DNA of 64,000 nucleotides from Eikenella longinqua (GCF_001648355.1 NZ_LXSL01000025.1:18413-82412); one strand, 5' to 3'. Shown: positions 40,330-49,981, counted from the first letter of the stretch. The notes: generated by a model not told the origin, from the sequence alone. Program-made: numbers and translations.

Positions 40330-40785
40330 ATGGATTTACGCAAACTCAAAAAACTCATCGACTTGGTGGAAGAATCCGGCATTGCCGAGATTGAAGTAAC
40401 CGAAGGCGAAGAAAAAGTGCGCATCACCCGCTCGCTGGCCGCGCCGCAAGCCGTGTATGCCCCCGCGCCCGCCGTGGCCGCCGCCCCGGCTCCCGCTGCT
40501 GCCGCGCCTGCCGCAGCAGCCGCTCCCGCCGCCGCCCCGAGCCGCGACTTGAGCAAAGCGCAAACCTCGCCCATGGTGGGCACTTTCTACCGCGCCCCCG
40601 GTCCGAACGCGCCCGTATTTGTGGAAGTGGGCCAGAGCGTGAACGCCGGCGACACCCTGTGCATCATCGAAGCCATGAAGCTGATGAACGAAATCGAAGC
40701 CGAACGCAGCGGCGTGGTGAAAGAAATTCTGGTGGAAAACGGCCAGCCGGTGGAGTTTGGCGAGCCGCTGTTTATCATCGAATAA
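40330..40785 (+). CDS. accB: Biotin carboxyl carrier protein of acetyl-CoA carboxylase
   Basis: 151-residue BCCP. N-terminal helical part (MDLRKLKKLIDLVEESGIAE), an Ala/Pro-rich flexible linker (about residues 37-70), and the C-terminal biotinyl domain with Lys117 in CIIEAMKLMNEIEAE, where biotin is attached. It carries CO2 between AccC and the AccAD transferase in fatty acid synthesis. SD AAAAGGA precedes the ATG. Followed by accC after a 60-bp gap that holds two eikDUS. Confidence 0.97.
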   Translation: MDLRKLKKLIDLVEESGIAEIEVTEGEEKVRITRSLAAPQAVYAPAPAVAAAPAPAAAAPAAAAAPAAAPSRDLSKAQTSPMVGTFYRAPGPNAPVFVEVGQSVNAGDTLCIIEAMKLMNEIEAERSGVVKEILVENGQPVEFGEPLFIIE

Positions 40786-40845
40786 TTTTTCAGGTAGCCC
40801 CTGGCCGCAGCGCAGAGGCTACCTGAAAACCATAAGGCAAAGATT

Positions 40846-42216
<1,371 letters not shown>

Positions 42217-42232
42217 CTTGATTGCAGGCAAG

Positions 42233-42278
42233 AAAAAGGCTACCTGAAAAGTGATTTCCGCTTTTCAGGTAGCCTTTT
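42233..42278. terminator. Inverted eikDUS hairpin after accC
   Basis: AAAAAGGCTACCTGAAAAG, 9-bp loop, CTTTTCAGGTAGCCTTTT, 17 bp after the accC stop: the likely end of the aroQ-accB-accC transcript. Confidence 0.8.
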
Positions 42279-42509
42279 GGTGAACAGCCCCGCCGATAGA
42301 TTGCCACCGTGCAAAGGCTGGCTGACAGCAAAAGCATCAACAAGTTCCAACCATGCACCGGCCTCATCCCGACCCGCACCCATCGGCAGAAACCGCCCCC
42401 GACGCCGCGTGTTACAATAGCCGCCCTTTCCCGCCGGCATCAGGCGCATACCGCCCTTCTTTTTCAGGTAGCCCCTCCGGCATTCCACCCACTTCAAGAA
42501 AGACAGCCC

Positions 42510-43475
42510 ATGAAACCCATCATCCGCCGCAGCAGCGAGCCCGACAGCGGCAACTGGGAGCGCGACACCCTGGAAAAACTCCTGCTCGAAGCCTACCGCG
42601 AGCAGCGCCGCGCCCGCATTTGGAAGCTCATCTTCCGCCTGCTGCTCATCGCCTTCCTCGCCCTCTACCTCTTCGCCATCTTCGGCAAACTCGGCAGCCT
42701 CAACCCCGCCGCCGCCGAGCCGCACACCGCCGTCATCCGCCTCGAAGGTGCCATCACCGCCAGCGAAAACCAAGCCGGCAAACTGCGCCAAGGCCTCGAA
42801 GCCGCCTATAAAAACAAACATGTGCGCGGCATCATCATCCGCGCCAACAGCCCCGGCGGTTCGCCCGTGGTATCCAACGTGGCCTACCGCGAAATCCGCC
42901 GCCTGCGCGCCGAACACCCCAACATCCCCGTGTATGTGGTGGCCGAAGACATGTGTGCCTCCGGCTGCTACTACATCGCTGCCGCCGCCGACAAAATCTA
43001 CGCCGACCCCTCCAGCATCGTGGGCAGCATCGGCGTAGTCGGCAGCAGCTTCGACCTCACCGGCCTCATGCACAACATGGGCATCCAGCGCCGCCAGCGC
43101 ACCGCCGGCAGCAACAAAGGCATGGGCGACCCCTTCAGCCCCGAAACCCCCGAGCAAACCGCCATCTGGCAAGGCATGCTCGACGACATCCACCAGCAGT
43201 TCATCAAAGCCGTGCGCGACGGCCGCGGCAAACGCCTGCACGAAGCGGAAAACCCCGACCTCTTCAGCGGCCGCGTGTACACCGGCCACGAAGCGCTCAA
43301 AACCGGCCTCATCGACGGCCTGGGCGACATCTACAGCGTATCGCGCGACATCATCAAAGCCCCCGAGCTGGTGGACTACACCCCCGCCGACGACTTCAGC
43401 CGCCTGTTTGGCAAAGGCGTGGGCACCAGCGTGCGCCAAGGCCTGTATGAAGCCGCGCAGGAACAGCCCTGGTAG
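42510..43475 (+). CDS. sppA: Signal peptide peptidase SppA-type serine protease (S49)
   Basis: 321-residue membrane-anchored protease that digests leftover signal peptides. One N-terminal membrane helix (IWKLIFRLLLIAFLALYLFAIFG, residues about 37-59) and the ClpP-like domain with IIIRANSPGGSPVVSN and the nucleophile Ser151 in DMCASGCYYIAAAAD; the general-base Lys is probably in SNKGMGDPF near residue 203. This is the short, half-size SppA form. ATG 42510 is preceded by AAGAAAGA and matches the normal start; upstream sequence has repeats and promoter-like TTACAATAG. Confidence 0.92.
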   Translation: MKPIIRRSSEPDSGNWERDTLEKLLLEAYREQRRARIWKLIFRLLLIAFLALYLFAIFGKLGSLNPAAAEPHTAVIRLEGAITASENQAGKLRQGLEAAYKNKHVRGIIIRANSPGGSPVVSNVAYREIRRLRAEHPNIPVYVVAEDMCASGCYYIAAAADKIYADPSSIVGSIGVVGSSFDLTGLMHNMGIQRRQRTAGSNKGMGDPFSPETPEQTAIWQGMLDDIHQQFIKAVRDGRGKRLHEAENPDLFSGRVYTGHEALKTGLIDGLGDIYSVSRDIIKAPELVDYTPADDFSRLFGKGVGTSVRQGLYEAAQEQPW

Positions 43476-43503
43476 GCAAACCGCCTGGGTTTGAAGCCAT
43501 GCT

Positions 43504-43548
43504 AAAAGGCTACCTGAAAACCAAAATCTGGTTTTCAGGTAGCCTTTT
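43504..43548. terminator. Inverted eikDUS hairpin between sppA and the 43561 gene
   Basis: AAAAGGCTACCTGAAAACC, 7-bp loop, GGTTTTCAGGTAGCCTTTT: 19-bp stem with T tail on both strands, serving two convergent genes. Confidence 0.8.
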
Positions 43549-43560
43549 CATCAGCCCGCC

Positions 43561-43986
43561 CTAGCTGCGCGCGGCTTCGCGGTATGCTTCGCAGCCGAAT
43601 TCCTTATCGGCATTGCCGAAGGCAGTGGTGCGGATGGAAACGATGGTGCCGTCGGGCTCGGTTACGGCAATACGGTAGCTGTGGCCAACGTGCTGCCGGT
43701 AGTTTTGGAAATATTGCACATTGCCGGACTGGCCCACATAGCCCTGCTTGATTTCATAGTGTTCAACGCGCCAGCCGTAGAGGTTGCGCACCCGATTATT
43801 TTTCACGCAATTGAGGCGGATGATGTCGGGCATGCGGCGGGCGCGCTTAACCATAAACTCGGTCACATCTTTGCCGCGCCAAACGATGGTGTCGTTCACC
43901 AGAACTTCGGTGGCGCAGCCGGCCAGCAGCAGGGCAGCGGCAAACAGGGGCGGCAGCCGTTTGAGGAAAGGGAAAGGGTGGGTCAA
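43561..43986 (-). CDS. Small lipoprotein of unknown function
   Basis: 141 residues from a TTG start at 43984-43986, preceded by AAGGA at the right distance. N-terminus MTHPFPFLKRLPPLFAAALLLAGC has a lipoprotein signal with lipobox LLAGC, Cys24. The mature part (ATEVLVNDTIVWRGKDVTEF and a Tyr-rich middle GYVGQSGNVQYFQNYRQHVGHSYRIAV) is small and unlike anything I recognise. The two later cysteines (NCVKNN, FGCEAYRE) could form a disulphide. Confidence 0.7.
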   Translation of the reverse strand: MTHPFPFLKRLPPLFAAALLLAGCATEVLVNDTIVWRGKDVTEFMVKRARRMPDIIRLNCVKNNRVRNLYGWRVEHYEIKQGYVGQSGNVQYFQNYRQHVGHSYRIAVTEPDGTIVSIRTTAFGNADKEFGCEAYREAARS

Positions 43987-44219
43987 GATGCGTTCCTTGT
44001 GAATGTTCTCCTGCCGCCAAACCGCGTGGCGGGGCGCAATATTAACATAGCTAAAGCCAGCCTCCCAATTGCCATTAAAGGCTACCTGAAAATCTGTTTG
44101 CCCCATTAATTCACTTCCTTGAGGCCAATGTTTTCAGGTAGCCTTTTGCCGGCCGATATCGAAAAATCAACTTGCCCGCTATATAATCCCGCCATTCCCA
44201 CACCCTTCAGGAGAACACC

Positions 44220-44702
44220 ATGCCCGCCCTCCCCCGCCTGCTCGTCGCCGCCGTATCCGCCGCCCTGCTGCTCAACGGCTGCGCCAACAGCTCGGCCAAC
44301 CAATACACCATCACCCAAGCGCAAAACGCCGCACGCGTTTACTACGGCGAAGTGCTGTCGGTTACCCCCACCACCATCAAAGGCGAAAGCAGCCCGCTGA
44401 TCACCACCGCCGGCTCCCTGCTGGGCGGCATCGGCGGCAGCAACATCGGCAAAGGCCGCGGCGAAGCCGTGAGCGCCATTCTGGGCGCCATCATCGGCGG
44501 GCTCGGCGCCGAAGCCCTCACCCGCGGCATCGATTCCCAGCGCGGCTACGAAATCGTGGTGCAGATCGAAGGCACGCGCGACGCCGTTTCCGTGGTGCAG
44601 AAAGACGACATCGCCTTCCAGCCCGGCCAGCGCGTGCGCGTATTGCAGGGCGGCAACGGCGTCACCCGCGTGCTACCTTTAAATCAACCAGCGCGCTATT
44701 AA
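44220..44702 (+). CDS. SlyB/Pcp-like glycine-zipper outer membrane lipoprotein
   Basis: 160-residue lipoprotein: signal MPALPRLLVAAVSAALLLNGC, lipobox LLNGC, Cys21. After a short segment (ARVYYGEVLSVTPTTIKGES) it has the glycine-zipper 2TM motif LLGGIGGSNIGKGRGEAVSAILGAIIGGLGAEA and the beta-rich end GYEIVVQIEGTRDAVSVVQ, as in SlyB/Pcp outer-membrane lipoproteins that help envelope integrity. SD CAGGAGAA lies before the ATG. Confidence 0.88.
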   Translation: MPALPRLLVAAVSAALLLNGCANSSANQYTITQAQNAARVYYGEVLSVTPTTIKGESSPLITTAGSLLGGIGGSNIGKGRGEAVSAILGAIIGGLGAEALTRGIDSQRGYEIVVQIEGTRDAVSVVQKDDIAFQPGQRVRVLQGGNGVTRVLPLNQPARY

Positions 44703-44719
44703 GCCCTGCTCCAGCAAAC

Positions 44720-44763
44720 AAAAGGCTACCTGAAAACTTTCTAGGGTTTTCAGATAGCCTTTT
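44720..44763. terminator. Inverted DUS hairpin after the SlyB-like gene
   Basis: AAAGGCTACCTGAAAAC ... GTTTTCAGATAGCCTTTT; the second uptake sequence has one changed base (CAGATAGCC), yet the hairpin and T-run are kept. The change is next to a transposase remnant. Confidence 0.7.
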
Positions 44764-44902
44764 CACTCTTATGATTGATACGATGATGGAAAAGCTCTCG
44801 CTCCAACTTGCCATAACTGCTCAGGCTGTCTATATAAATAATGCTGTCAGGCACGATTTCCTTCTTGATTATGTGCATAATAGCCCATATGCTCACACAT
44901 AC
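44762..44902 (-). pseudogene. Remnant of an IS1595/IS1016-type transposase
   Basis: On the minus strand one frame reads SIWAIMHIIKKEIVPDSIIY followed by IDSLSSYGKLERELFHHRINHKSE. The PDSI.Y.D...SY..L......H.RINH pattern is the DDE-type core of IS1595-family (IS1016-like) transposases common in Neisseria. Only about 45 codons remain, with no start and no terminal repeats seen. It is A+T-richer than its neighbours. Confidence 0.65.
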
Positions 44903-44965
44903 TTTCAGGTAGCCTCCTCCGCCCAAAAGGCTACCTGAAAACCACCTCCATCACAAACCAAACCC

Positions 44966-45472
44966 ATGTCCCTCACCCACCCACGCCTTTTCCACTTCCT
45001 GCGCCAAGCCGCCGGCACGCTTGCCGCCTTCCTCATCATCAGCCTGCTGATGGATTGGTATCGCGCGCCCGCCGTGCCGCCGCAGGCCGCCGCGCTGCCG
45101 CTGCACACCCTCCAAGGCCGACACACCACGCTGGCCGAAGCCGGCGGCTCGCAAACCGCCGTGCTGTATTTCTGGGGCTCGTGGTGCGGCGTGTGCCGGC
45201 TCTCCTCGCCGGCGGTGGACAAACTGTCGCGCCGCGGCGTGCCCGTGGTGGGCGTGGCCTTGCAGTCGGGCAGCGATGCCGACGTACGCAGCTACCTGAA
45301 GCAGTTCGACACGGTAAACGACCCGCACGGCCAATGGGCGCAGCAATGGCAAGTGCGGGTTACGCCCACCATCGTGCTGGTGAAAAACGGCCGCGTGCGC
45401 CACAGCACCACCGGCGCCGCCAGCTACTGGGGTCTGCGCGCCCGCATTGCCCTGCTCGATTGGCTGGGCTGA
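44966..45472 (+). CDS. Membrane-anchored thioredoxin-like disulfide oxidoreductase
   Basis: 168-residue protein: one N-terminal anchor helix (AAGTLAAFLIISLLMDWY) and a periplasmic TlpA/ScsD-like thioredoxin domain. Active site WCGVC (Cys74, Cys77) in LYFWGSWCGVCRLSSP, cis-Pro in VRVTPTIVLVKNGRV. ScsD-like proteins reduce or oxidise envelope disulphides, often for metal tolerance. An eikDUS-like RSYLKQF stretch occurs in the gene (GCTACCTGAAG). It is alone, followed by an inverted eikDUS pair. Confidence 0.87.
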   Translation: MSLTHPRLFHFLRQAAGTLAAFLIISLLMDWYRAPAVPPQAAALPLHTLQGRHTTLAEAGGSQTAVLYFWGSWCGVCRLSSPAVDKLSRRGVPVVGVALQSGSDADVRSYLKQFDTVNDPHGQWAQQWQVRVTPTIVLVKNGRVRHSTTGAASYWGLRARIALLDWLG

Positions 45473-45478
45473 GCGGCA

Positions 45479-45516
45479 GGCTACCTGAAACCAATCCGGC
45501 CGGTTTTCAGGTAGCC
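45479..45516. terminator. Inverted eikDUS hairpin between the thioredoxin-like gene and tpx
   Basis: CAGGCTACCTGAAACC, 9-bp loop, GGTTTTCAGGTAGCC, a few bases after the stop codon. Confidence 0.65.
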
Positions 45517-45599
45517 CAAGCTTGGCAAACCGCCGAAAAAGCACTATCCTTCGCCGCGCAACACCCCCTCTCCATCAACATCAAGAAAAGGATAGCAAA

Positions 45600-46094
45600 A
45601 TGGCAAACATCACCTTCCGCGGCACCCCCGCCCACACCGTGGGCAGCCTGCCCGCCGCCGGCCAAGCCGCCCCCGCCTTCACCCTCACCGCCGCCGATTT
45701 GTCCGACCAAGCCTTGGCCGATTTCGCCGGCAAACGCAAAGTGCTCAACATTTTCCCCAGCATCGACACCGGCGTGTGCGCACAATCCGTGCGCACCTTC
45801 AACCAACGCGCCGCCGCGCTGCAAAACGCCGTGGTGCTGTGCATTTCTGCCGACTTGCCCTTCGCCCTCTCCCGCTTCTGCGGCGCCGAAGGCATCGAAA
45901 ACGTGGTCACGCTCTCCAGCTTCCGCAGCAGCTTCGGCCAAGACTACGGCCTCACCCTGGCCGACACCCCGCTGCGCGGCCTCACCGCCCGCGCCGTGCT
46001 GGTGCTCGATGAAAACGATAAAGTGCTGCACGCCGAGCTCGTGCCCGAAATCGGCCAAGAGCCAAACTACGACGCCGCACTGGCCGCGCTCTAA
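45600..46094 (+). CDS. tpx: Thiol peroxidase Tpx
   Basis: 164-residue atypical 2-Cys peroxiredoxin that reduces hydroperoxides. Peroxidatic Cys60 in FPSIDTGVCAQSVRTFNQ and resolving Cys94 in LPFALSRFCGAEGIENV, with the Tpx-specific start FRGTPAHTVGSLPAAGQAAPAFTL. ATG 45600 is preceded by AAAAGGATAGC; this gives the standard family length (about 165-168). It may use the neighbouring thioredoxin-like system only if located in the same compartment, which it is not: Tpx here has no signal peptide. Confidence 0.95.
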   Translation: MANITFRGTPAHTVGSLPAAGQAAPAFTLTAADLSDQALADFAGKRKVLNIFPSIDTGVCAQSVRTFNQRAAALQNAVVLCISADLPFALSRFCGAEGIENVVTLSSFRSSFGQDYGLTLADTPLRGLTARAVLVLDENDKVLHAELVPEIGQEPNYDAALAAL

Positions 46095-46165
46095 GCCCAC
46101 GCCCGCCGCACACCGAGCCACCTGCCTTCATGAATGCGCAGGCGGCCCGGCTTGAGCCGAAACAC

Positions 46166-46203
46166 AGGCTACCTGAAACCCTCAAACCGTTTTCAGGTAG
46201 CCT
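46166..46203. terminator. Inverted eikDUS hairpin after tpx
   Basis: AGGCTACCTGAAACC and GTTTTCAGGTAGCCT around an 8-bp centre. Confidence 0.55.
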
Positions 46204-46229
46204 TTCTTATTGGCCGGCGCCGCCCAACA

Positions 46230-46256
46230 AAAACCGCCCGATATTTCGGGCGGTTT
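46230..46256 (-). terminator. Rho-independent terminator of the MliC/ACP-like gene
   Basis: Minus strand AAAACCGCCCG, loop AAATAT, CGGGCGGTTTTTG: a stem with T run 18 bp after the stop codon. Confidence 0.85.
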
Positions 46257-46274
46257 TGATGATGGCACACGCAA

Positions 46275-46850
46275 TTAGCGGCGGCGTTGCTGCGGGCGGG
46301 CGTTGCGGCTGCCGCGGGCGGGGGCGGCGGCTTGGCGGCTGACAGTGCAGTTTTGCAAAACTGAAGTCAGGTTTACCGGATTGCCGGCGTTGTCTACCGA
46401 TTGCGCTTGCAGCAGCGCCACGGCGTTCACGCGGGTTACGTTGGCCGGGGTGGCTTTGCCGGTTACCCAGATCACGCCGTTGCCGTAGTAGCTGTTTTGC
46501 TGCTGGCCGTTGCTGTCGTTCAGCACGCGCCACAGGCCGGGGGAAACCTGGTTGTTGATTTTCAGCTGAGCCACCACAAGGGTATTGTCTTTGATGCCGT
46601 ACATGGCATTAACCTGTTGCTGCTGACCGCCGGCGGCTTGGCAGGTGTAGCGGGCTTCCACGGTGCGGTCGATGCCGTCCACCTGGGCTACCTGAATATT
46701 GCCGATGGCGGCGGTGGATTCGCCGCCCTGCTGTGCCTGCTGGCCTTGCTGTTGGGTTTGCGGCTGGCCTCCTTCAGGGGCTTTGCTGCTGGAGCAGGCG
46801 CTCAGGGCGAGGATGGCCAGGGCGGCGGGGATAATCACTTTGCTGTTCAT
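46275..46850 (-). CDS. MliC/ACP-like lipoprotein (probable lysozyme inhibitor)
   Basis: 191-residue lipoprotein. Signal MNSKVIIPAALAILALSAC, lipobox LSAC, Cys19; then a Gln/Gly-rich spacer (about residues 25-45) and a compact domain beginning EARYTCQAAGGQQQQVNAMY, with VVAQLKINNQVSPGLWRVL, SYYGNGVIWVTGKATPANV and a final Cys in VLQNCTVSRQ. The order of Y.C.....V...Y, an A.L.IN segment, and a YG....W..G segment ending in a Cys resembles neisserial adhesin complex protein / MliC lysozyme inhibitors. The basic tail GSRNARPQQRRR is unusual. Assignment by pattern, not by search. Confidence 0.6.
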   Translation of the reverse strand: MNSKVIIPAALAILALSACSSSKAPEGGQPQTQQQGQQAQQGGESTAAIGNIQVAQVDGIDRTVEARYTCQAAGGQQQQVNAMYGIKDNTLVVAQLKINNQVSPGLWRVLNDSNGQQQNSYYGNGVIWVTGKATPANVTRVNAVALLQAQSVDNAGNPVNLTSVLQNCTVSRQAAAPARGSRNARPQQRRR

Positions 46851-47016
46851 GGAAACTCCTTAGTTATTGGTTGGGAAACGCATTGTTGCAATGAAAACGG
46901 CCTAGGGCAGGCAGTCTGCCCGAAGCGATGCGAACGGGCGCATTGTAGCAAAAGCCTGCCCGGACTGCCCGCCTGTTCGTGTTAATAATCTTTAAAATCA
47001 GCGGTAGAAGCCGCTG

Positions 47017-47028
47017 AGGCTGCCTGAA
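47017..47028 (+). repeat. simDUS-type uptake sequence after apaH
   Basis: AGGCTGCCTGAA, the Simonsiella-type dialect, differs from eikDUS at one base (G for A). Isolated among eikDUS copies, so it may be a point variant. Confidence 0.6.
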
Positions 47029-47038
47029 ATTTCCTGCT

Positions 47039-47851
47039 TTACTCAAACTGCTTGGGCTGCTTGGAGGCTACCTGAAAAATCTGTTGGCTGCTCAAATCGA
47101 GCGCGGTGAGCCGGTTGCCCCAGAGTGCGCCGGTGTCGATGCCGGCCACGTTCTCGCCCTGATAGAGGCCCAGCGCCGACCAATGGCCGAATATGGTTTG
47201 GCGGCTGAGGGTTTGCCGATTTGGCGCGCGAAACCAGGGCATGAGGTGGGCGGGCATATCGGGCAGGGTGCCTTTGTAGTCGAATTCCATTTGGCCGCTG
47301 CGGTATAGGGCACGCATGCGGGTGAACACGTTGGTGGCGAAGCGCAGGCGGTCGGTTTCGTTGTCGGCGCGGTCGGTGTCGGGCATATTGCCGTACATGT
47401 GGGCGAAAAACCAATCGGGGCGGCTTTGCAGGGCGGCGGCCACTTCGCTGGCGCGCTGCTGGGCTTGGCGCACGTCCCATTGCGGCCAGATGCCGGCGTG
47501 CACGAGGATGTGGCGTTCGGTGTGCAGCATCAGGGGCTGGCGCAGCAGCCAATCGAGCAGGGCTTGGCGGTCGGGGGCGGCAAGGATGTCGCCCACGGTG
47601 TCGCTGCGTTTGAGTTTGCCGTGGCCGTGGGCGATGGCGAGCAGGTGCAGGTCGTGGTTGCCGAGCACGGTTTGGATGCTGCCTTCGTGCTGCTTCACGT
47701 AGCGCAGGCAGGCGAGGGATTGGGGGCCGCGGTTGACCAGGTCGCCCACGAGCCAGAGGGTGTCGCGGCCGTGTTGGAAGCCGATGTGGGCGAGCAGCTC
47801 TTGAAATTCGTCGAAACAGCCTTGCAGGTCGCCGATTGCGTAGTGTGCCAT
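47039..47851 (-). CDS. apaH: Symmetrical bis(5'-nucleosyl)-tetraphosphatase
   Basis: 270-residue metallophosphatase that splits Ap4A into two ADP and also removes Np4 caps from RNA. Metal motifs: AIGDLQGCFDEFQELL, LVGDLVNRGPQSLACLRYV, TVLGNHDLHLLAIAHG, and HVHAG-type ILVHAGIWPQWD. Start MAHYAIGDLQG is standard. The C-terminal tail QIFQVASKQPKQFE includes FQVA read from an eikDUS, so the uptake sequence extends the protein end. Confidence 0.96.
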   Translation of the reverse strand: MAHYAIGDLQGCFDEFQELLAHIGFQHGRDTLWLVGDLVNRGPQSLACLRYVKQHEGSIQTVLGNHDLHLLAIAHGHGKLKRSDTVGDILAAPDRQALLDWLLRQPLMLHTERHILVHAGIWPQWDVRQAQQRASEVAAALQSRPDWFFAHMYGNMPDTDRADNETDRLRFATNVFTRMRALYRSGQMEFDYKGTLPDMPAHLMPWFRAPNRQTLSRQTIFGHWSALGLYQGENVAGIDTGALWGNRLTALDLSSQQIFQVASKQPKQFE

Positions 47852-47889
47852 ATTGTAGATAATTGTTTAAAAATAGGTTCTGTAAATCA

Positions 47890-47946
47890 AAGGCTACCTG
47901 AAAATTGTAGCTTCGCAGAAACTGCGCTGCGCTTTCAGGTAGCCTT
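47890..47946. repeat. DUS-linked repeat, short form
   Basis: AGGCTACCTGAAAATTG, TAGCTTCGCAGAAACTGCGC, TGCGCTTTCAGGTAGCCTT. Between apaH (promoter side) and the ridA end. Confidence 0.65.
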
Positions 47947-47954
47947 TATGCGGC

Positions 47955-48341
47955 TTAGGCGTTCAACACCACCACGCCTTCCACTTCCACCAGCACTCCT
48001 TTGGGCAGGGCTGATACTTGCACGGCGGCGCGGGCGGGGAAGGGCTCGCGGCAGTATTCGCCCATGATTTGGTTGAAGGTGGCGAAGTGGGAGAGGTCGG
48101 TGAGGTAGGCGTTGAGTTTCACCACGTCGTCGAAGCTGCCGCCGGCGGCTTCAATCACGGCTTTGAGGTTTTCAAACACTTGGCGGGTCTGCTCGGCAAA
48201 GCCGCCTTCCACCACCTGCATGGTGGCGGGCACAAGCGGAATCTGGCCGCTCAAATACACGGTGTTGCCGGCGCGCACGGCTTGGGAATAGGCGCCGATG
48301 GCGGCGGGGGCGTGGTCGGTGTGGATGATGGTTTTGGCCAT
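47955..48341 (-). CDS. ridA: RidA family enamine/imine deaminase
   Basis: 128-residue trimeric YjgF/RidA protein that hydrolyses reactive 2-aminoacrylate. Start TIIHTDHAPAAIGAYSQAVRAGNTVYLSGQIPLVP and the signature ARAAVQVSALPKGVLVEVEGVVVL with the catalytic Arg are intact. SD AAAGGAG lies before the ATG. Single gene between repeats. Confidence 0.95.
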   Translation of the reverse strand: MAKTIIHTDHAPAAIGAYSQAVRAGNTVYLSGQIPLVPATMQVVEGGFAEQTRQVFENLKAVIEAAGGSFDDVVKLNAYLTDLSHFATFNQIMGEYCREPFPARAAVQVSALPKGVLVEVEGVVVLNA

Positions 48342-48432
48342 GAGGAAACTCCTTTGTTTGCGGTTGTAGATGGAGCTGGGATTATATCGCTAAGGGGCGG
48401 GGCAACCCAAACGCAAACGCTCCGGCACAGGA

Positions 48433-48473
48433 TAAAGGCTACCTGAAAACCCAAATTGTTTTTCAGGTAGCCT
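48433..48473. terminator. Inverted eikDUS hairpin after trmA
   Basis: AAAGGCTACCTGAAAAC, 11-bp centre, TTTTTCAGGTAGCCTC, beyond the stop of trmA on the minus strand. Confidence 0.65.
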
Positions 48474-48487
48474 CTGCAGCCACACGC

Positions 48488-49588
48488 CTAGCGCCGCTTC
48501 AGCAACACTCCGCTCTCAATATGCGGCGTAAACGGGAATTGGTCGAACAGCGCCGCGCGCTCGATGCGGTGCGTTGGCGCGAGCACGCCCAAGTTGGCGT
48601 GCAGCGTTTCCGGGTTGCAGGAAACATAAATAATATTGTCGAACTCTTGCAGCAGGCGCAGTGTGCCGGCGTCCACCCCCGCGCGCGGCGGGTCTACAAA
48701 CACGGTGGAAAAGGCATAATCCGCCAAATCAATGCCCTGCTCCTGCAAACGGCGGAAGGTGCGCACGCCGTGGAAGGCCTGGGTGAACTCCTCCGCCGAA
48801 AGCCGCGCCAGCCGGATATTGGCCGCGCCGTTGGCCTCGATATTCCACTGCGCCGCCTGCACCGAAGTTTTCGACAATTCCGTGGCCAACACCCGCCGGA
48901 AATAGCGCGCCAGCGGCAGCGTGAAATTGCCGTTGCCGCAATAAAGCTCCAGCAAATCCCCGCCCAAGCCCGCCGCCGCGCCGCAGGCCCAATCCAGCAT
49001 CTTTTGGCACACATGGGCATTGGGCTGGCTGAAGCCGCCTTCGTATTGGCGGTATAGCCATTCGCGCCCGCCGGCCGCCAGCCGTTCGGTAACAAAATCC
49101 TGCGCCAGCACCAGCTTCTGCCCGCGGCTGCGCCCGATAATCATGATGCCCAGCTCGCGCTGCAAACGCTCCGCCGCCGCCTGCCAACGCCCATCCAGCC
49201 GTTTGTGGTAAATCATGCCCACCAGCATGTCGCCGCTCAAAGTGGACAAAAATTCGCACTGATACCAACGCTCGCGCAGCAGCGGATCGGCCTGCACCGC
49301 CGCGAGCAGCTTCGGCATCAGCGCATTGATGGCCGCCGAAGCCGCCGGCAGCCCCTCCAGCCGCCGCAGCGAAGCCGCGCCCGCCTTCTGCCCCGGCTCA
49401 AACATGGCATAGCTGATGCGCTCCCCATCGTGCCACACGCGGAACTCCGCGCGCATCCGGTAATGCCGCTCCGGCGAGGCAAACACCTGCCACTCGGGCG
49501 GCGCAAACTCGGCAAAACGCTGTTTCAGGTAGCCTGCCTTTTGTTGCAGCTGGGCGGCGTATTCGGGGCTGGGGGCAGAGTCGGTCAT
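48488..49588 (-). CDS. trmA: tRNA (uracil54-C5)-methyltransferase TrmA
   Basis: 366-residue SAM-dependent enzyme making m5U54 (ribothymidine) in the T-loop of tRNA; same length as E. coli TrmA. SAM motif LLELYCGNGNFTLPLA, catalytic Cys in DNIIYVSCNPETLHANL, Asp in VFVDPPRAGVD, and the ending HIESGVLLKRR. Start ATG 49586-49588 (MTDSAPSPEYAAQLQQK); longer readings upstream are not supported. An eikDUS near the 5' end is read as AGYLKQRFAEF, a case where the uptake sequence encodes a helix residue set. Confidence 0.95.
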   Translation of the reverse strand: MTDSAPSPEYAAQLQQKAGYLKQRFAEFAPPEWQVFASPERHYRMRAEFRVWHDGERISYAMFEPGQKAGAASLRRLEGLPAASAAINALMPKLLAAVQADPLLRERWYQCEFLSTLSGDMLVGMIYHKRLDGRWQAAAERLQRELGIMIIGRSRGQKLVLAQDFVTERLAAGGREWLYRQYEGGFSQPNAHVCQKMLDWACGAAAGLGGDLLELYCGNGNFTLPLARYFRRVLATELSKTSVQAAQWNIEANGAANIRLARLSAEEFTQAFHGVRTFRRLQEQGIDLADYAFSTVFVDPPRAGVDAGTLRLLQEFDNIIYVSCNPETLHANLGVLAPTHRIERAALFDQFPFTPHIESGVLLKRR

Positions 49589-49651
49589 CGCGTTGGGCTC
49601 GGGAGGAAGAAAGTGCCGCATTATATCGCCCGGGCGCGGGCAGTCCAAATG

Positions 49652-49916
49652 AGGCTACCTGAAAGCGTGAGCTTCAACGAAGTTAAAACGATGTCTTGCG
49701 AAGCAAGGCTGAGTTTCTGCGCAGCTAAAACGTGAGCTGCAACGAAGTGAAAGCCTTGCGCCCGTTTCGAGCCCGCAAAAGGCTAGCTGAAAATTTGAGC
49801 CGCGCAGCAACTCAGCCTTGGCTAAGCCAAAACATCGTTTTAGCTGCACAGAAACTCCGCTTCCTTCGGAAACATCGTTTTCGTGAAATTCGCTCCATTT
49901 ATTTTCAGGTAGCCTT
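49652..49916. repeat. Compound DUS-linked repeat
   Basis: Starts as the plus form (AGGCTACCTGAAAGCGTGAG, CTTCAACGAAGTTAAAACG, ATGTCTTGCGAAGCAAGG, TTTCTGCGCAGCTAAAACG), continues with a degenerate DUS (AGGCTAGCTGAAAAT) and turns into the minus form (CTCAGCCTTGGCTAAGCCAA, AACATCGTTTTAGC, TTTTCAGGTAGCCT). It looks like two or three elements inserted next to or into each other. Confidence 0.7.
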
Positions 49917-49981
49917 TTTGCCGCTCTGCCAATCAGCCGGCTTGCGATTACGGCATTGTTATGCGAGATGCCCATAACAAA

